A stretch of 64,000 nucleotides of DNA. Source: Cepaea nemoralis (Eukaryota > Mollusca > Gastropoda > Stylommatophora > Helicidae). The stretch lies in NCBI GenBank assembly GCA_014155875.1, contig JACEFZ010026873.1, forward strand, positions 165,001-229,000. Reading direction: 5' to 3'. Positions 1-11,210 of the stretch are shown here, one piece after another; position 1 is the stretch's first letter; every line of letters begins with the position of its first letter. The position numbers and the translations under genes are program-made. A model generated the notes under the pieces. It saw only the letters and a list, made by a program, of their open reading frames with translations, had not been told where the DNA came from and searched no databases.

Positions 1-527
1 CTCGCATGGCCAGAGCTAAATATTCATACAATTCTTACAATATGTGACCTCTGAAGCGAGGTGAGCCATTTCACACGAAACATTCCTTTCTCCACTGTAC
101 TAAGCTTACTCCTTGAGTCCGTGATGAAGACAATGCGTGTTGCAGTGGTCTTCTCTAACCAACAGAATGCCACTGTGACTGCTTCCACCTCCATTCTCAT
201 GCTGGAGGTCGTAGCCTCATATGCCATACTCTCCTTTCTCAAGAATCGTCCATTAGCCTTCGCAATGAAACCCCAACCACTCCGTTCGTTTTCCATCACT
301 AACCCATCAGTATCAATCACTATGTCACCGTGATGTGCATTACTCTGTATCAGTTGTTGCATCTCAAGCTCCGTGCGGCCCGCTGCCCATTTTCTGCAGT
401 CACGACCCAGTGTTACTATTACACTGTGCCTGTAGGTTCTGTCTGCCGGTACTTCAATCCACTCTTTTTCGCGATTGATGGTCACTAAATCACAAACCTG
501 ACGTATAGATATTTCTGCCTGTGCCAT
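1..527 (-). pseudogene. LINE RNase H domain remnant, runs off left edge
   Basis: The reverse strand from 527 down encodes an RNase H-like domain of the kind found at the C-terminus of non-LTR retrotransposons. Visible active-site motifs are IDTDG (first acidic residue, about residue 72), MRMEVEAV (the Glu, about residue 113) and ITDSRS (second Asp, about residue 136). At 24-26 the frame hits TGA, where this family has a conserved Trp before the 'PGHAGV' segment. Reading through it, the next codons give IFSSGHA at the window edge, so the frame is otherwise kept. I read this as a TGG-to-TGA nonsense mutation in a dead copy. The enzyme would remove RNA from the RNA:DNA hybrid during reverse transcription. 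No reverse transcriptase is visible upstream at higher coordinates, so the copy is 5'-truncated or broken. Confidence 0.8.
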
Positions 528-861
528 CCAGGATCTGCCTCGTCTTTAGTCTATGACCCTTGACTATATCCATGGCTTCATGCAAGCGATAATCCCTATC
601 TCTCATGTACCATTTGGCATGAAGAACCCTATGCCTATCCGCCATTTTTTCGTAGCGCCAGGATATGACTCATGCATATAATTGGTTATAAACTCATAAG
701 CAGCCAATGAATGCTTTAGGTGAGTGCGACGTCCTGTAAAGCACACGTAACCAACACTTACACCCGTGTATATCTGATCTGTTTGTTACTTGTTTGTTGT
801 TGATTCAAGTGTATTGTGACATCTTGATTGTTACTTGTTTGTTTTTATTTCAAGTATATTG
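528..861. other. No gene recognised
   Basis: This lies upstream of the RNase H remnant on its strand. Short open stretches are present on the minus strand (for example around 540-650), but no conserved motif is recognisable. It may be decayed LINE sequence between the RT and RNase H domains. Confidence 0.4.
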
Positions 862-990
862 TCACATCTGCGGGGGATTTGGAAACCAACTGCTTTGCGT
901 TGATTTTCATACAATGCTATGAGTGCCGGTTGTTCAGAAATCAGTGGCAAACTACTGAACGTAAACTTGCCCAGAAATCACAAACCGCAA
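862..990 (+). mobile_element. SINE-A copy 1 (partial)
   Basis: This matches the body of a SINE family seen about ten times in the window. It has a 'gcgatttgg' block followed by a block beginning GAGTGCCGGTTGTTCAGAAA and continuing through CTACTGAACGTAAACTTG to AATCACAAAC. The tRNA-like head with A and B boxes and the terminal TGTAAAGGATATGC are missing, so the copy is truncated at both ends. Confidence 0.7.
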
Positions 991-1495
991 AAATTGTGAC
1001 ATTTTCCCACCCCCCTAACCAAATTGTAAACAGCAACTGAATACAAACTGATTACTTGATGACTATCTGTAGTTACGTCACGCATAAGGCCGTATTTTCG
1101 TGTTACTTTGATCATCACAAAAACATCGACGCTATTCTGCATTACGTGGCGCCAGGAATTATTGTCCAAATTGTTCAATTTATCATGCGAATCAGCGGTA
1201 AAGAATCAATTACTGCAGTAACCATCTATTGATCCCTCACATGTAACAATTGCGTGGGGTAAGCATGTTTCCAGAATGCAGAAAATCAATGTTTTCTATT
1301 CGCTTCTATTCAAATACGTAAATTCTAGCACCTTAATTGTACAAAAATAAACATTCAGAAATAATTATGGATTTCAAATATATCTGGTAGTGTAGGGCTG
1401 TACTTTCTAAACAAATGTTAGGAGAACATTAGAATGCATTATGATCGTTAATGTACAAAATACAATAAATATCTTTGTTAATGGTCCTCTTCTTC
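991..1495. other. No gene recognised
   Basis: AT-rich unique-looking sequence. Open frames are short and show no recognisable motif. Pyrimidine richness rises towards the TTC array that follows. Confidence 0.4.
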
Positions 1496-1608
1496 TCTGT
1501 TTCCTCTTCTTCTCTTCCTCTTCTCTTCTTCTTATGATGTTGCTACTTGTGTTGCTGCTACATCTTCTTCCTCTTCTGCATCTCCTTTCTCTTCATAGTC
1601 TCCTTTTC

Positions 1609-1640
<32 letters not shown>

Positions 1641-1872
1641 CTTCTTCTTCTTCTTCTTCTTCTTCTTCTTCTTCTTCTTCTTCTTCTTCTTCTTCTTCTT
1701 CTTCTTCTCCTCCTCCTCCTACTCCTCCTCGTACTTCTTCTTCTTTCTTCTTCTTCTTCTTCTTCTTCTTCTTCTTCTTCTTCTTCTTCTTCTTCTTCTT
1801 CTTCTTCTTCTTCTTCTTCTTCTTCGTCTTCTTCTTCTTCTTCCTCCTCCTCCTCCTCCTCCTCCTCTCTGA
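1496..1872. repeat. (TTC)n polypyrimidine microsatellite
   Basis: A nearly pure (TTC)n array runs from about 1610 to 1850, with (TCC)n patches near 1708-1730 and 1842-1866 and a looser CTTCCTCTTCT-rich lead-in from 1496. All strand purity is pyrimidine on +. Open frames here (poly-F/S/L or poly-E/R/K) are artefacts of the trinucleotide repeat. Confidence 0.95.
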
Positions 1873-2684
1873 TTCTTCTTCGTCCGTTTCCTACGCTCTG
1901 CAGTCCCACCAAAGTAATTGTCTACATCATTGAATCAACTCTACTGTATGAAGTCATCATTGCTTGCCCCATAGTGTGCTTTCCACTTTCGTATCGTCTT
2001 CTACTTTCGTTTTATCGTTCACTTTGTCACCTCCTGCAGGCCAGTAATATCATTGCTAAGAAACTTAAGTTTAACACCAATCACAGCCGTCTTTCCCATA
2101 AATCCAATGTTCGTGAGATCAGTGAAATGTCCCGGACACGTTGGTCTTATGTTTCAGGTTGCAAGTCGTAGCTTGATGTTTCTATTAGTCTCTTTAGTGT
2201 CTGGTGCATTGACTTTACAGTCTGAAAGTTGTACTAGCTCCAATGGCCCACTGCAGCAGGCAGACTGAAGAGGATCAGCACCCAATTTGCTAGAGGATGC
2301 TCAGCTTGAGGCCGGCGATAGCTGTATGACACTCCGTCAGAGGCAACACTTGGCTCCCTGTCTATGCCAGTAGGCAAGGACTTATACCCCGTAACCGCTG
2401 CCAGTCGCTCTGATTCGGAGAACGGAGAAAGACCGGGGATGGAGGTATACCACTCTATAACACAAATGTCTGAGTTGAACTGTAGAGATCATACGCTGCC
2501 CATGAAGCATGATCCCTATCTCGGCCTGCCTAGTTTACTCCATTGGAAAGGTAACGACAATACGTCTGTTGGATCAGAAAAGCAATGCTCTGGCTGTCCG
2601 CATGTCAGAGCATGGATCTTAGACCAGTTGCTGACCAAGGCTTAGGAAGCTCTAATAATCGCCAACTAACTATTATCTTCTGAA
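1873..2684. other. No gene recognised
   Basis: Mixed-composition sequence with several short open frames on + (for example 2053-2268 and 2364-2645), none with a domain I recognise. It is not obviously repeated elsewhere in the window. Confidence 0.35.
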
Positions 2685-3900
2685 ACGAGGGACGTTCAAT
2701 AACTAATGCCTGCTATTACTTTTTTGTTTTGTTTTGTTAAATTTATGTAAATACTTTATCGATGTGCAATTTATTAATTAAGCAGGATTCCTTAAACACT
2801 CTTCTGCACCATATATCACTACCAACCTATTTTAATCACAGGTTGCACAACAGAAACAGTTTAAAAATGGGCGCCAAAGAAGTTCGGTTAAAGCAACGTA
2901 ATGTCATCGAAATCCTCAAAACAACGCGAGACCCCGATTCGCATCCATGAACGTTTCGGTATGATTATGGAGATTCAACAGTGGATGTTAGCACTGTCCG
3001 ATGGTGGGTAGGTCTTTGTAACGAAGCTCAAGTAGGTCAATCCTCACTGACTGACGCAAAGCGGACTGGCCGTTCGTCAACAGCATTGACTCCACAAAAC
3101 ATTCATCGAGCTTATTCCATCATTATTGGTGACCGTCGGGTAACACTGTAACATAGTAAAGGCAGTGCCCAGACCATCATTAAAGTCCTGGGTTATTCAA
3201 AGTTTGTGCACGGTGAGTACCCAGAATGTTGACAGACAGACATAAAGAAGCAAGGAAAACAATAGCTATCAACCTCCTGCATCGTTATGAAACTGAAGAA
3301 GAAGGATATTTATCGCATTTTGTGACATGTGATGAGACTTGGGTTCATTTCTTTAAACAAGAATCCAAAAGGCAGTCAACTGAATCACAAAACATCACCG
3401 ACAAGAAAGAAGTTCTAAATGTCACTATATGTAGGGAAAGTTATGGCCTCCGAGTTTTGGGATAAAAAAGGTGTGATTCTTCTCGACTTCTTTGAACAGG
3501 GAAACACGGTGAACGCTTACCGTTACATTGAAACTTTGATGAAGCTTAGAGGGCGTCTTCAACAACTTTACCCATTCAAAGATCCGAGAACTGCATTACT
3601 GTTACACGATAATGCCACGTCACACATCGCTAATCTCACCATTGATACGACTGCAGAATTTGACTGGACATCATTACGACCTCCCCCTTACAGTCCCGAT
3701 TTACCACCTTCAGAAGATCTTCGCGGACATCACTTTGATGACACTGAGACCCTTACATGCTACCACTTGTTGCCTTAAACACCACACAAGACGCATTGTC
3801 CCTACAATCACATTACTGGTTTCCCAAATCTGCCGTTCAATCGATGACGTAGGTGATGTAAGATGCGAGAGATTTCTAAATATCTAAAATTCTTTTAAAA
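2685..3900 (+). pseudogene. mariner transposase, dead copy
   Basis: A Tc1/mariner-superfamily element of the SETMAR-like mariner type. A 5' end resembling a mariner terminal repeat (ACGAGGGACGTTCAATAA, 2685) is followed by about 180 bp of leader and an ATG at 2867 (MGAKEVRLKQR). N-terminal helix-turn-helix segments appear as DSTVDVSTVRWW, SLTDAKRTGRSS and GSAQTII. The catalytic core shows CDETWVHFF (first Asp codon 3331-3333) and LLHDNATSH (second Asp codon 3608-3610). The family then has YSPDLAPSD..., but here the text jumps from YSPDLPPSE to DLRGHHF, so the third catalytic Asp and about ten residues are deleted. Several stops and frameshifts split the frame (near 2947, 3150, 3230, 3465). 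No 3' terminal repeat is visible near 3900. The element cannot make an active transposase. Confidence 0.9.
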
Positions 3901-4119
3901 TGACCTAGCCCAAACAAAAGCAGAATTTACAAGAACAAGAATAGTCGCTGCAATTTATCTCCATAATTAATCAATCAAAGTGAGGAAAATATTTCTTGAG
4001 AACTATACTGAGCCAATAGCGATTACGGAATCGAATCACGGACATTTAGGAGTAACGTGAGGATTTAAGTGGAAATTGCTGAGATGTGATTTTATAGAGG
4101 AATGATGAGAATACGGTGA

Positions 4120-4121
4120 AC

Positions 4122-4195
<74 letters not shown>
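4120..4195. repeat. (GA)n microsatellite
   Basis: Pure GAGA tract of about 75 bp lying inside the LINE-derived segment. Confidence 0.95.
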
Positions 4196-4196
<1 letters not shown>

Positions 4197-4280
4197 AGTG
4201 AAGATATCTTGAAGAAGTTAACTCACAAAGAGAACTGGCTATTACCACCAGAAGAGGACAGCCCACGTACTATGGACATG

Positions 4281-4283
4281 TCA

Positions 4284-4372
<89 letters not shown>
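4281..4372. repeat. (GA)n microsatellite
   Basis: Second pure GAGA tract, about 90 bp, also interrupting the LINE-derived segment. Arg/Glu open frames here are spurious. Confidence 0.95.
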
Positions 4373-4374
<2 letters not shown>

Positions 4375-4770
4375 GGCTGAGTATGTCGCCACAACGGTTT
4401 GGTGGCAGAGGAGGAGAGGAAAGGTAAAACAAAGAGAGAAGTTTCTGGAAAGTTTGATACCAGGAAGTGTGATCACACTATATGACATCTGAAAGATTGC
4501 CCAAAGATGAGATAGGAATACTGGCCTAGTGAGACAGAACTGCATTTAACTCTGTAAGGGACACGAGAGGAGCTCGAAGACTATTTACTATATTACGATA
4601 ACTCGTCTGTCGGCGTAAACGTCAAAGATTGAACGCTAGAAGAAGAGGAAGAGGGAGACATGTTTCACATCAAGGCATGGATGAACATCAGTATTAGAAA
4701 TGATAGGCAGTAGACAGGACAGAGGGTTGTAATCAGACATGATCACCAACGCCACATGGTATGAACTAGA

Positions 4771-5025
4771 CGAACAAGAAGAAAACGAAGAAGGAAGAGG
4801 ATGAGGATGGTGAGGAGGAGGAGGAGAAGGAGGAGGAGATTGAGGAGGTGGAAGAGGAGGAGGAAACGAAGGCGAAACCGAAGAAGAATAAGGACGATGA
4901 GAAAAAGAAGACGAGAAAGAAGATTACGAAGAATGGGTTGGAAGAGGAGGTGAACGACGACGACGAGGAGGAGAAGTACGGGGAGGTAGAAGAAGAGAAA
5001 GAGGATGAGAAAACGTGTCAGAAGA

Positions 5026-5058
<33 letters not shown>

Positions 5059-5440
5059 AGAAGAAGAAGAAGAAGAAGAAGAAGAAGAAGAAGAAGAAGA
5101 AGAAGAAGAAGAAGAAGAAGAAGAAGAAGAAGAAGAAGAAGAAGAAGAAGAAGAAGAAGAAGAAGAAGAAGAAGAAGAAGGAGGAGGAGGAGGAGGAGGA
5201 GGAAGAGAAGAAGAAGAAGAAGAAGAAGAAGAAGAAGAGAAGAAGAAGAAGAAGAAGAAGAAGAAGAAGAAGAAGAAGAAGAAGAAGAAGAAGAAGAAGA
5301 AGAAGAAGAAAGGGAGGAGGAGGACGACGACGAGGACGACGACTACGAGGACGAAGAGGAGAAGGAGGGGAGGGGGGAGGACGAGGAAGGGAAGGAGGAT
5401 GAGGAGGAGGAGAAGACGAAGAAGAATCATGTTTCTAATT
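4771..5440. repeat. (GAA/GGA)n homopurine array
   Basis: Purine-only + strand made of degenerate GAA/GGA triplets, with a short (CAG)n block at 5027-5053, pure (AGA)n to about 5180, (GGA)n at 5179-5200, and more (AGA)n to 5311, then GGA/GACGAC. It starts directly at the 3' end of a LINE tail. The poly-E, poly-K, poly-R and poly-S/F/L frames on both strands are artefacts. Confidence 0.95.
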
Positions 5441-5759
5441 CCTCTTGAGGCGGAACAAAGTCCTTATCTTATTGCTTTTCAGGCAACGTATATTAATATT
5501 TCAAGCTCTAATCTGAAATGTTATCTCAGACACACACAGAGGTTTAATGTAGAGATTGTAATTTATCATGTATAATTCACTAAAGCTGAGTGATTCTGTA
5601 TAACATTAGCGGATTATTTGTGTCAATCCATGTTATACTAATCCCGATGACAACATCCGGGTTTCAGCTGTTATTTTGACACAGAGAAGGATTCTAACGA
5701 AACAAATCCTCCATTGATGTCTGACAAACTCTGCTCATGTTATTAAGCTCATATCAACG

Positions 5760-6165
5760 ACTCATCTCATCTCATCTCATCTCATCATGTTCCTCTTGTA
5801 CCTTGCGGTGTCGAGGATAAGCATAAACATCGTGAGAGTGCCCTATTTGGGCTTCATGTATCGATATTCCCATGGACTCTGCTATTCCCTCCGTCCAACG
5901 TTTACGTGGTCGGCCTCTTCCTCTATTTCCAACTGGTCTGTACATCATTGCTTGTTGTGGTATGCTTTTGACTGGTAACTACATGCATGGCCAAACCATT
6001 TGACTTGGTGCTTTCTAATAAAATCTAGTGCTGCTATAACCCCCACTTTAGTCCTGATTTCTTCATTTCTGATCTTATATCTTCTTGATACGTTGAATAT
6101 TCTTCTCAGGAATCTCATTTCTGTTGTTGTGATTTTTCTTTTCTCTTTTTCTGTCAGCAAACATT
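5760..6165 (-). pseudogene. LINE ORF C-terminus with (GATGA)n 3' tail
   Basis: On the minus strand 6160-5945 reads MLTEKEKRKITTTEMRFLRR..., then the typical post-RT motifs KWFGHACSYQ and, after a small disruption, RGRGRPRKRWTEGIAES at about 5930-5870. This is the C-terminal region of a non-LTR retrotransposon polyprotein, downstream of the RT palm. The element then has a short 3' UTR and ends in five GATGA units at 5760-5786. No palm motif is present, so it is a 5'-truncated dead copy. Confidence 0.85.
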
Positions 6166-6264
6166 CAAGATAAGGTTGTTTGTGTTATTTGTGTTGTTAC
6201 TGGTGTTGTTGCTTTTGTTGTTATTCGTCCTCTTGTCATTATTGCCAGAAAGTATGTTTCTTCT

Positions 6265-6765
6265 TGTTATTCTTGTTCTTGCTTTTCTTCTTCTTCTTCT
6301 TCTTCTTCTTCTTCTTCTTCTTCTTCTTCTTCTTCTTCTTCTTCTTCTTCTTCTTCTTCTTCTTCTTCTTCTTCTTCTTCTTCTTCTTCTTCTTCTTCTT
6401 CTTCTTCTTCTTCTTCTTCTTCTTCTTCTTCTTCTTTTTCTTCTTCTTCTTCTTCTTCTTCTTCTTCTTCTTCTTCTTCTCCTTCTTCTTCTTCTTCTTC
6501 TTCTTCTATTTCTTCTTCTTCTTCTTCTTCTTCTTCTTCTTCTTCTTCTTCTTCTTCTTCTTCTTCTTCTTCTTCTTCTTCTTCTTCTTCTTCTTCTTCT
6601 TCTTCTTCTTCATCTTCTCTTCTCTCTTCTTCTTCTTCTTCTCTTCTTCCTTCTCCTTCTCCTTCTTCTTCTTCTTCTTCTTCTTCTTCTTCTTCTTCTT
6701 CTTCTTCTTCTTCTTCTTCTTCTTCTTCTTCTTCTTCTTCTTCTTCTTCTTTTTCTTCTTTATCA
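6265..6765. repeat. (TTC)n polypyrimidine microsatellite
   Basis: About 490 bp of nearly pure (TTC)n with few interruptions (CTCC at 6480, CATCTTCTCTTCTC at 6610, CTTCCTTCTCC at 6645). Poly-F and poly-L frames of about 200 codons are artefacts. Confidence 0.95.
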
Positions 6766-7063
6766 TCCCATTAGGACAACAAATCTCAACGCTCTCAAGT
6801 AAGCCATGTTAAATCGTTATATCTGTAATTATCCCCTACAGCTCCCTCCGTATTCTCCCAATATTATTCATCTATGTCTGCAATCCTCTTCTTCAAGTGT
6901 TTTCAAAGCTCCCGCCATTTGGTTAGCTTTTGGATTCCAGAAAGGAGAGAGTGTAGTTATAGTGTCCCCAGGCTTTCTCAGTGTGTGTACTATCCATCGT
7001 CAGCGTCCTTTATTCACCTCTTGGTCCCCTGACATTTGTTTAGTTCTCTCCATATTATCCACA

Positions 7064-7480
7064 CTGCTATATGCTTGTGAAACCTGGACCATTTGCCAGC
7101 GACACGCCAAGAAATTAAACCACTTCCACAGAGTCTGAATTAGAAATTAGGAAGCTATTGAAGATTAAATGGCAAGACAAGATTCGAGTCACTGAAGTCC
7201 TAGAAAGAGCGTCCATGCCCAGTATAAATACTCTACTAATGAAGAATCACATTCGCTGGGCTGGTCACTTGATTCGAATGCCAGATCGCAGACTCCCTAA
7301 ACGAATTTTTTTACGGCAAGCTGAGTTGTGGTAAACGCTCTCACGCCGGTCAGAGGAAACGTTTTAAAGACACTCTGAAGATCTCACTAAACGCTTTTGG
7401 AATTCACCGTGACACTTGGGAGACTGCTGCCAATGACCAAAATTCGTGGCGTACATCATTACACAAGTTGTAATCACTTG
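7064..7480 (+). pseudogene. LINE ORF C-terminal fragment
   Basis: The plus strand reads LLYACETWTICQRHAKKLNHF, then after a stop CIRKLLKIKWQDKI, VLERASMPSI, IRWAGHLIRMPDRRLPKR and RFKDTLK-like text. These are characteristic of the region after the RT palm in a common invertebrate non-LTR retrotransposon ('CETW...LLKIKWQDK...RWAGH..RM'). Stops and at least one frameshift (near 7330) make it a pseudogene. Confidence 0.85.
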
Positions 7481-7699
7481 TGAAGTAAACAGGACTGCAA
7501 GAGCTGTGAAAACAAAGCCTGGACAGAAAATACCACTGCATGATATCCTCCTCCTGGAACGTCAATTATTTTTTGTCCACATTGGCAAAGAACATTTCGA
7601 GCTAAAATAGACCTTACCAACCATCTTAGTACTCACGGCTCCATACTTTCATCCCCACTGTTTGAAATGAATGGTCATCATCATTCTTGATGGACAGAC

Positions 7700-7912
7700 A
7701 ACACTGACGAGAAGAGAGGCATCGGAGAACATTGTGACGACTGGAAAGATCAAAAGGAAAAGAGGCAGAGGCAGACCAAGAGAAATAATACTGGATGGAT
7801 TGAGACGGTGACATGAAGAAATATCATAAGCAGAGTTGATAAAGAACACCAAATACTGAGATCTATGTAGAGACATGAACGCTTACGCCAGCTGGCAGGG
7901 CATTTGATGATC
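7700..7912 (+). pseudogene. LINE ORF C-terminal fragment, GRGRPRE subfamily
   Basis: Reads ENIVTTGKIKRKRGRGRPRE, ILDGLRR, EEIS, AELIKNTK, MNAYASWQG followed by a TGATGATCA tail. It matches the better copy at 56796-57028 and the copy at 27400-27675. Three in-frame stops replace conserved Trp or other codons. It is the extreme C-terminus plus tail of a LINE. Confidence 0.85.
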
Positions 7913-8440
7913 ATAAGCTATAAACGACAATCCATTTCCAATACAAGTACCGAAGGAATCAATGAACTGAATCCCCAATGTTACACCTTTCATTAGTTTT
8001 TGCATTTTTAATTTCGCATCGCATTCCGCTAGCGGGTTTCCATTAGGTTAGAACCGCAATTGAATTGCATGTATCCCCACAACTGTCAGTTAATGTTTTC
8101 CCCACATCTTCTATAATGAGACCGTATTTCATTGGAATTTCTTTCCTTTTCCGCAAGTTCAATGGACCATTACTGGAAAACTGAAGACAGAAAACGTCGA
8201 AGAACATATAGAATAAAGATGTTGGTGATGATAACAATAACAATACTAATAATAATAAATATTAGTAGCATCACCATCAGTAGAATTAGTACTAGCCGTA
8301 GAAGTAGCCGTTGTATTAATAGTGGTGATGAAAGTGGTAGTATAATACTAACAGTAGTAGTAATGGAGGTGCTGGCGGTTGTATTAGAGATAGTGGTAGT
8401 GTAGTAATTGTTGCTGTTGTTCTTCTTCTTCTCTTTTTAT
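7913..8440. other. No gene recognised; leads into GTA array
   Basis: The first half is unremarkable. From about 8215 the sequence becomes rich in ATAATA, GTAGTA and GATGATA triplets that foreshadow the GTA array. Confidence 0.4.
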
Positions 8441-8447
8441 AGTAGTA

Positions 8448-8740
<293 letters not shown>

Positions 8741-8741
<1 letters not shown>

Positions 8742-8898
8742 GAAGAAGAAGAAGAAGAAGAAGAAGAAGAAGAAGAAGAAGAAGAAGAAGAAGAAGAAGA
8801 AGAAGAAGAAGAAGAAGAAGAAGAAGGAGAAGAAGAAGAAGAAGAAGAAGAAGAAGAAGAAGAAGAAGAAGAAGAAGAAGAAGAAGAAGAAGAAGAAA
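8741..8898. repeat. (GAA)n microsatellite
   Basis: About 155 bp of (GAA)n with one GGAGAA interruption at 8826. It abuts the GTA array directly. Confidence 0.95.
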
Positions 8899-8902
8899 AA
8901 GA

Positions 8903-9057
<155 letters not shown>

Positions 9058-9181
9058 TGGAAGTGAATAGATTTGTTGGCGGTTGTAACGTACTCAGACG
9101 GACAGAAACAAACACAGATACAAACAGACGAACGGACGGGCGGGCGGGCGTACGGTCGGGTGGGACGGGCGGGAGAACGGG

Positions 9182-9186
9182 AAGGA

Positions 9187-9218
<32 letters not shown>

Positions 9219-9234
9219 AACGAAAATTATGAAT

Positions 9235-9270
<36 letters not shown>

Positions 9271-9286
9271 AACGAAAATTATGAAT

Positions 9287-9342
<56 letters not shown>

Positions 9343-9343
9343 A

Positions 9344-9419
<76 letters not shown>

Positions 9420-9422
9420 AAC
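9182..9422. repeat. (GAAA)n microsatellite with embedded spacer
   Basis: (GAAA)n is interrupted by the 16-bp block CGAAAATTATGAATAA at 9221, 9272 and 9420. The first two lie exactly 51 bp apart, so the array grew partly by duplicating a 51-bp unit. Confidence 0.95.
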
Positions 9423-9429
9423 GAAAATT

Positions 9430-10214
9430 ATGAATAAATGGGTGAAAATCCAGTAACCAGAAACAAAATGACTTGATCCTATTAACTAAACAAAAACAAC
9501 ATCAGAGGTTCACAATCTTCAGATGACGCCACCACAAGGTCTCACCCAGCTTCCAGACACTTAAATAGATCGGCCCTGCATCTGCAGTATGTATAGTCTG
9601 CACCTTGTATAACTGAAAGCAACTTAAACACTTGCCTCTGTGTTACAAAATGTGAGAATCCTTTATCTAGATTACCATATCACGTGGCCCGCTTTCGGCA
9701 AGACGACTGCAACAAGTAATCACACTTCTTCGCTAAGGCCCGGCTATTAACTGCAATTCTGAAACGTGTCTTAAACGCTTTGTATTTTTGTTTTAAAATT
9801 TTTGCATCCATGATATTTCTTAACATTTAATCAATTTCCCTTCCCTTTCCCCTTAATTGTTCCTGTAGCAATCAACAAATATTGATTCTTTCCCGATAGA
9901 ATGTTTGTTTCTTCAAGAGCACAGCTCGGGGAATCAAACAAGAAACCATTTTGGCGCACTGAATAAATAGTTGATGAATTGAGCTCTGTTCATTTGTCTT
10001 GCACAATGTAAGCCTGATAGAAAACACTGAGGTGGGTGTTGCCGTGTTTGTGTGATCAGTACTACAAACTGCTCGTCATATGTTGTATGTAATCCATTGA
10101 TATCTAGATGCCAGAATGTGAGAAAAACCTTGCGAGTAAGTTTGCTTTTAGAGTGTTTCTATATATTCTTTAAGTGATTTGAGCGGAGAGTTTTGTTTTT
10201 AGGTGAGGCCTGCA
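9430..10214. other. No gene; contains one copy of a ~115-bp repeat
   Basis: Mostly unrecognised. The segment 9985-10110 (TTTGTCTTGCACAATGTA ... GTGTGATCAGTACTACA) is clearly related to 11085-11205, so it is a dispersed repeat. The rest has no recognisable coding content. Confidence 0.5.
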
Positions 10215-10630
10215 CTAATCTAATATGGTTACCAGATAATCTTCAGGACAGTAAAATGAGGCAAGCGAGATATTCACTACCTGTGCCGATCGTTCTAGAG
10301 CTATGGTACTAACACCTCCAACATACCATTTGCATAACGATTCTCTCATCATGGTCTTTCGACGCCTGGCCATTTCTCTTGCTTCATACACCTCCATGCC
10401 TAAGGCATCTGAAATGTCATATGTCCATCTTCGGGCTGGTCGACCCCCGTCTTTTCTACCAAGAACCATGTCTTCCTTAGCTGTTCTTCCTAAACCAGTA
10501 TGACCAAAGTATTTCAGTGTCTGAGACATCATACTATTCATGAGCTACATTTCTTCAATGCTCAGATCTTGCAGAATTTCATTATTTATTTGTCTTCGTG
10601 CTCCACGATATTCTGAGAATTGTTCTTAAC
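10215..10630 (-). pseudogene. LINE ORF C-terminal fragment
   Basis: The minus strand reads ILRISWS (about 10620), then INNEILQDLSIEEM, a stop, MNSMMSQTLKYFGHTGLGRT, KDGGRPARRWTYDISDALGM and MARRRKTMMRES. This is the post-RT C-terminus of a non-LTR retrotransposon, with KYFGH and GRPARRW as diagnostic blocks. It is a different subfamily from the GRGRPRE copies. At least one in-frame stop interrupts it. Confidence 0.8.
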
Positions 10631-10790
10631 TATGTTAACTCGACAGCTTCAGTTTACTTTTATGTTAATAATTGCGAAGTTGTCCCTGGCTTACATCCAA
10701 ATATCGCACGCACCATATACCCAATGTCTTGATTGTGTGAAAATAATTTTTATTGTTTATTTTATTATTTGGGTGCATGACAAACAGGTC

Positions 10791-11070
10791 AGCACGGCCG
10801 AATGGATAGGAGGGTTCATCCTTAAATATTCAGTGTATTGATGCAGAGGTAGTGGGTTCATCTCCTACACCGGCCAGTTGGATTACAAAGTTGACGTCTC
10901 GTCCTTGATATGGGGATGTGAATTACCAGTATCTCTGAAGTCGGAGTCGGTTCACCTGATGGCGAGGGACACTGGTAGTGGGGTAAACTAATCCACACGC
11001 AAACATCAGTCCGATGTACTAGAAAGTAGTAGCCAGTGTATGAACTACGCTTGAGTTCAAAGGGAGTGAG
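10791..11070 (+). mobile_element. SINE-B copy 1
   Basis: tRNA-derived SINE family. The head has an A-box-like CACGGCCGAATGGATAGG and a B-box-like GTGGGTTCATCTCC. The body contains a TCCTTGATATGGGGA block, CTGAAGTCGGAGTCGGTTC, GATGGCGAGGGACACTGG and TAATCCACACGCAAA, and ends near ACTACGCTTGAGTTCAAAG. At least five other copies share this order. Confidence 0.8.
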
Positions 11071-11084
11071 CTCAGACAAAGAAG

Positions 11085-11205
11085 ATCAGATCATTTGTCT
11101 TCCACCATGTATGCCTGCTAGAACACACGGACGTGTGCAATGTTGTCTTTGTGTGATCAGCGTAACAGACTGCTGGCCTTATGGAATAACCAACTGATAT
11201 CTTAC
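11085..11205. repeat. Dispersed ~115-bp repeat, second copy
   Basis: Related to 9985-10110 in the same orientation, sharing CATTTGTCTT, GTGTGATCAG and CTGATATCT-like blocks. It sits between two SINE-B copies. Confidence 0.6.
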
Positions 11206-11210
11206 ATAGG

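Larger units (their letters stand above)
4010..4770 (+). pseudogene. LINE 3' terminal region broken by GA microsatellites
   Basis: This is related to the LINE tail at 53140-53565. Shared blocks include a 'gaagatatcttgaagaagtta' type segment, 'ctcacaaagagaactgg', 'tatgtcgccacaacgg' and the end block GATCACCAACGCCACATGG. It would encode the C-terminus of a non-LTR retrotransposon ORF. Two (GA)n tracts split it at about 4120-4195 and 4281-4371, and the last part (4530-4770) has many stops. The 3' end runs into (GAA)n-rich sequence at about 4775, which continues as the big AGA array. Confidence 0.65.

Noticed and set aside
4848..5575. Acidic or basic 'proteins' (poly-E, poly-K, poly-R)
   Set aside because: Products of the AGA/GGA array.
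6176..6812. 208-210 codon poly-L / poly-F frames resembling membrane proteins
   Set aside because: (TTC)n translation; no real transmembrane topology.
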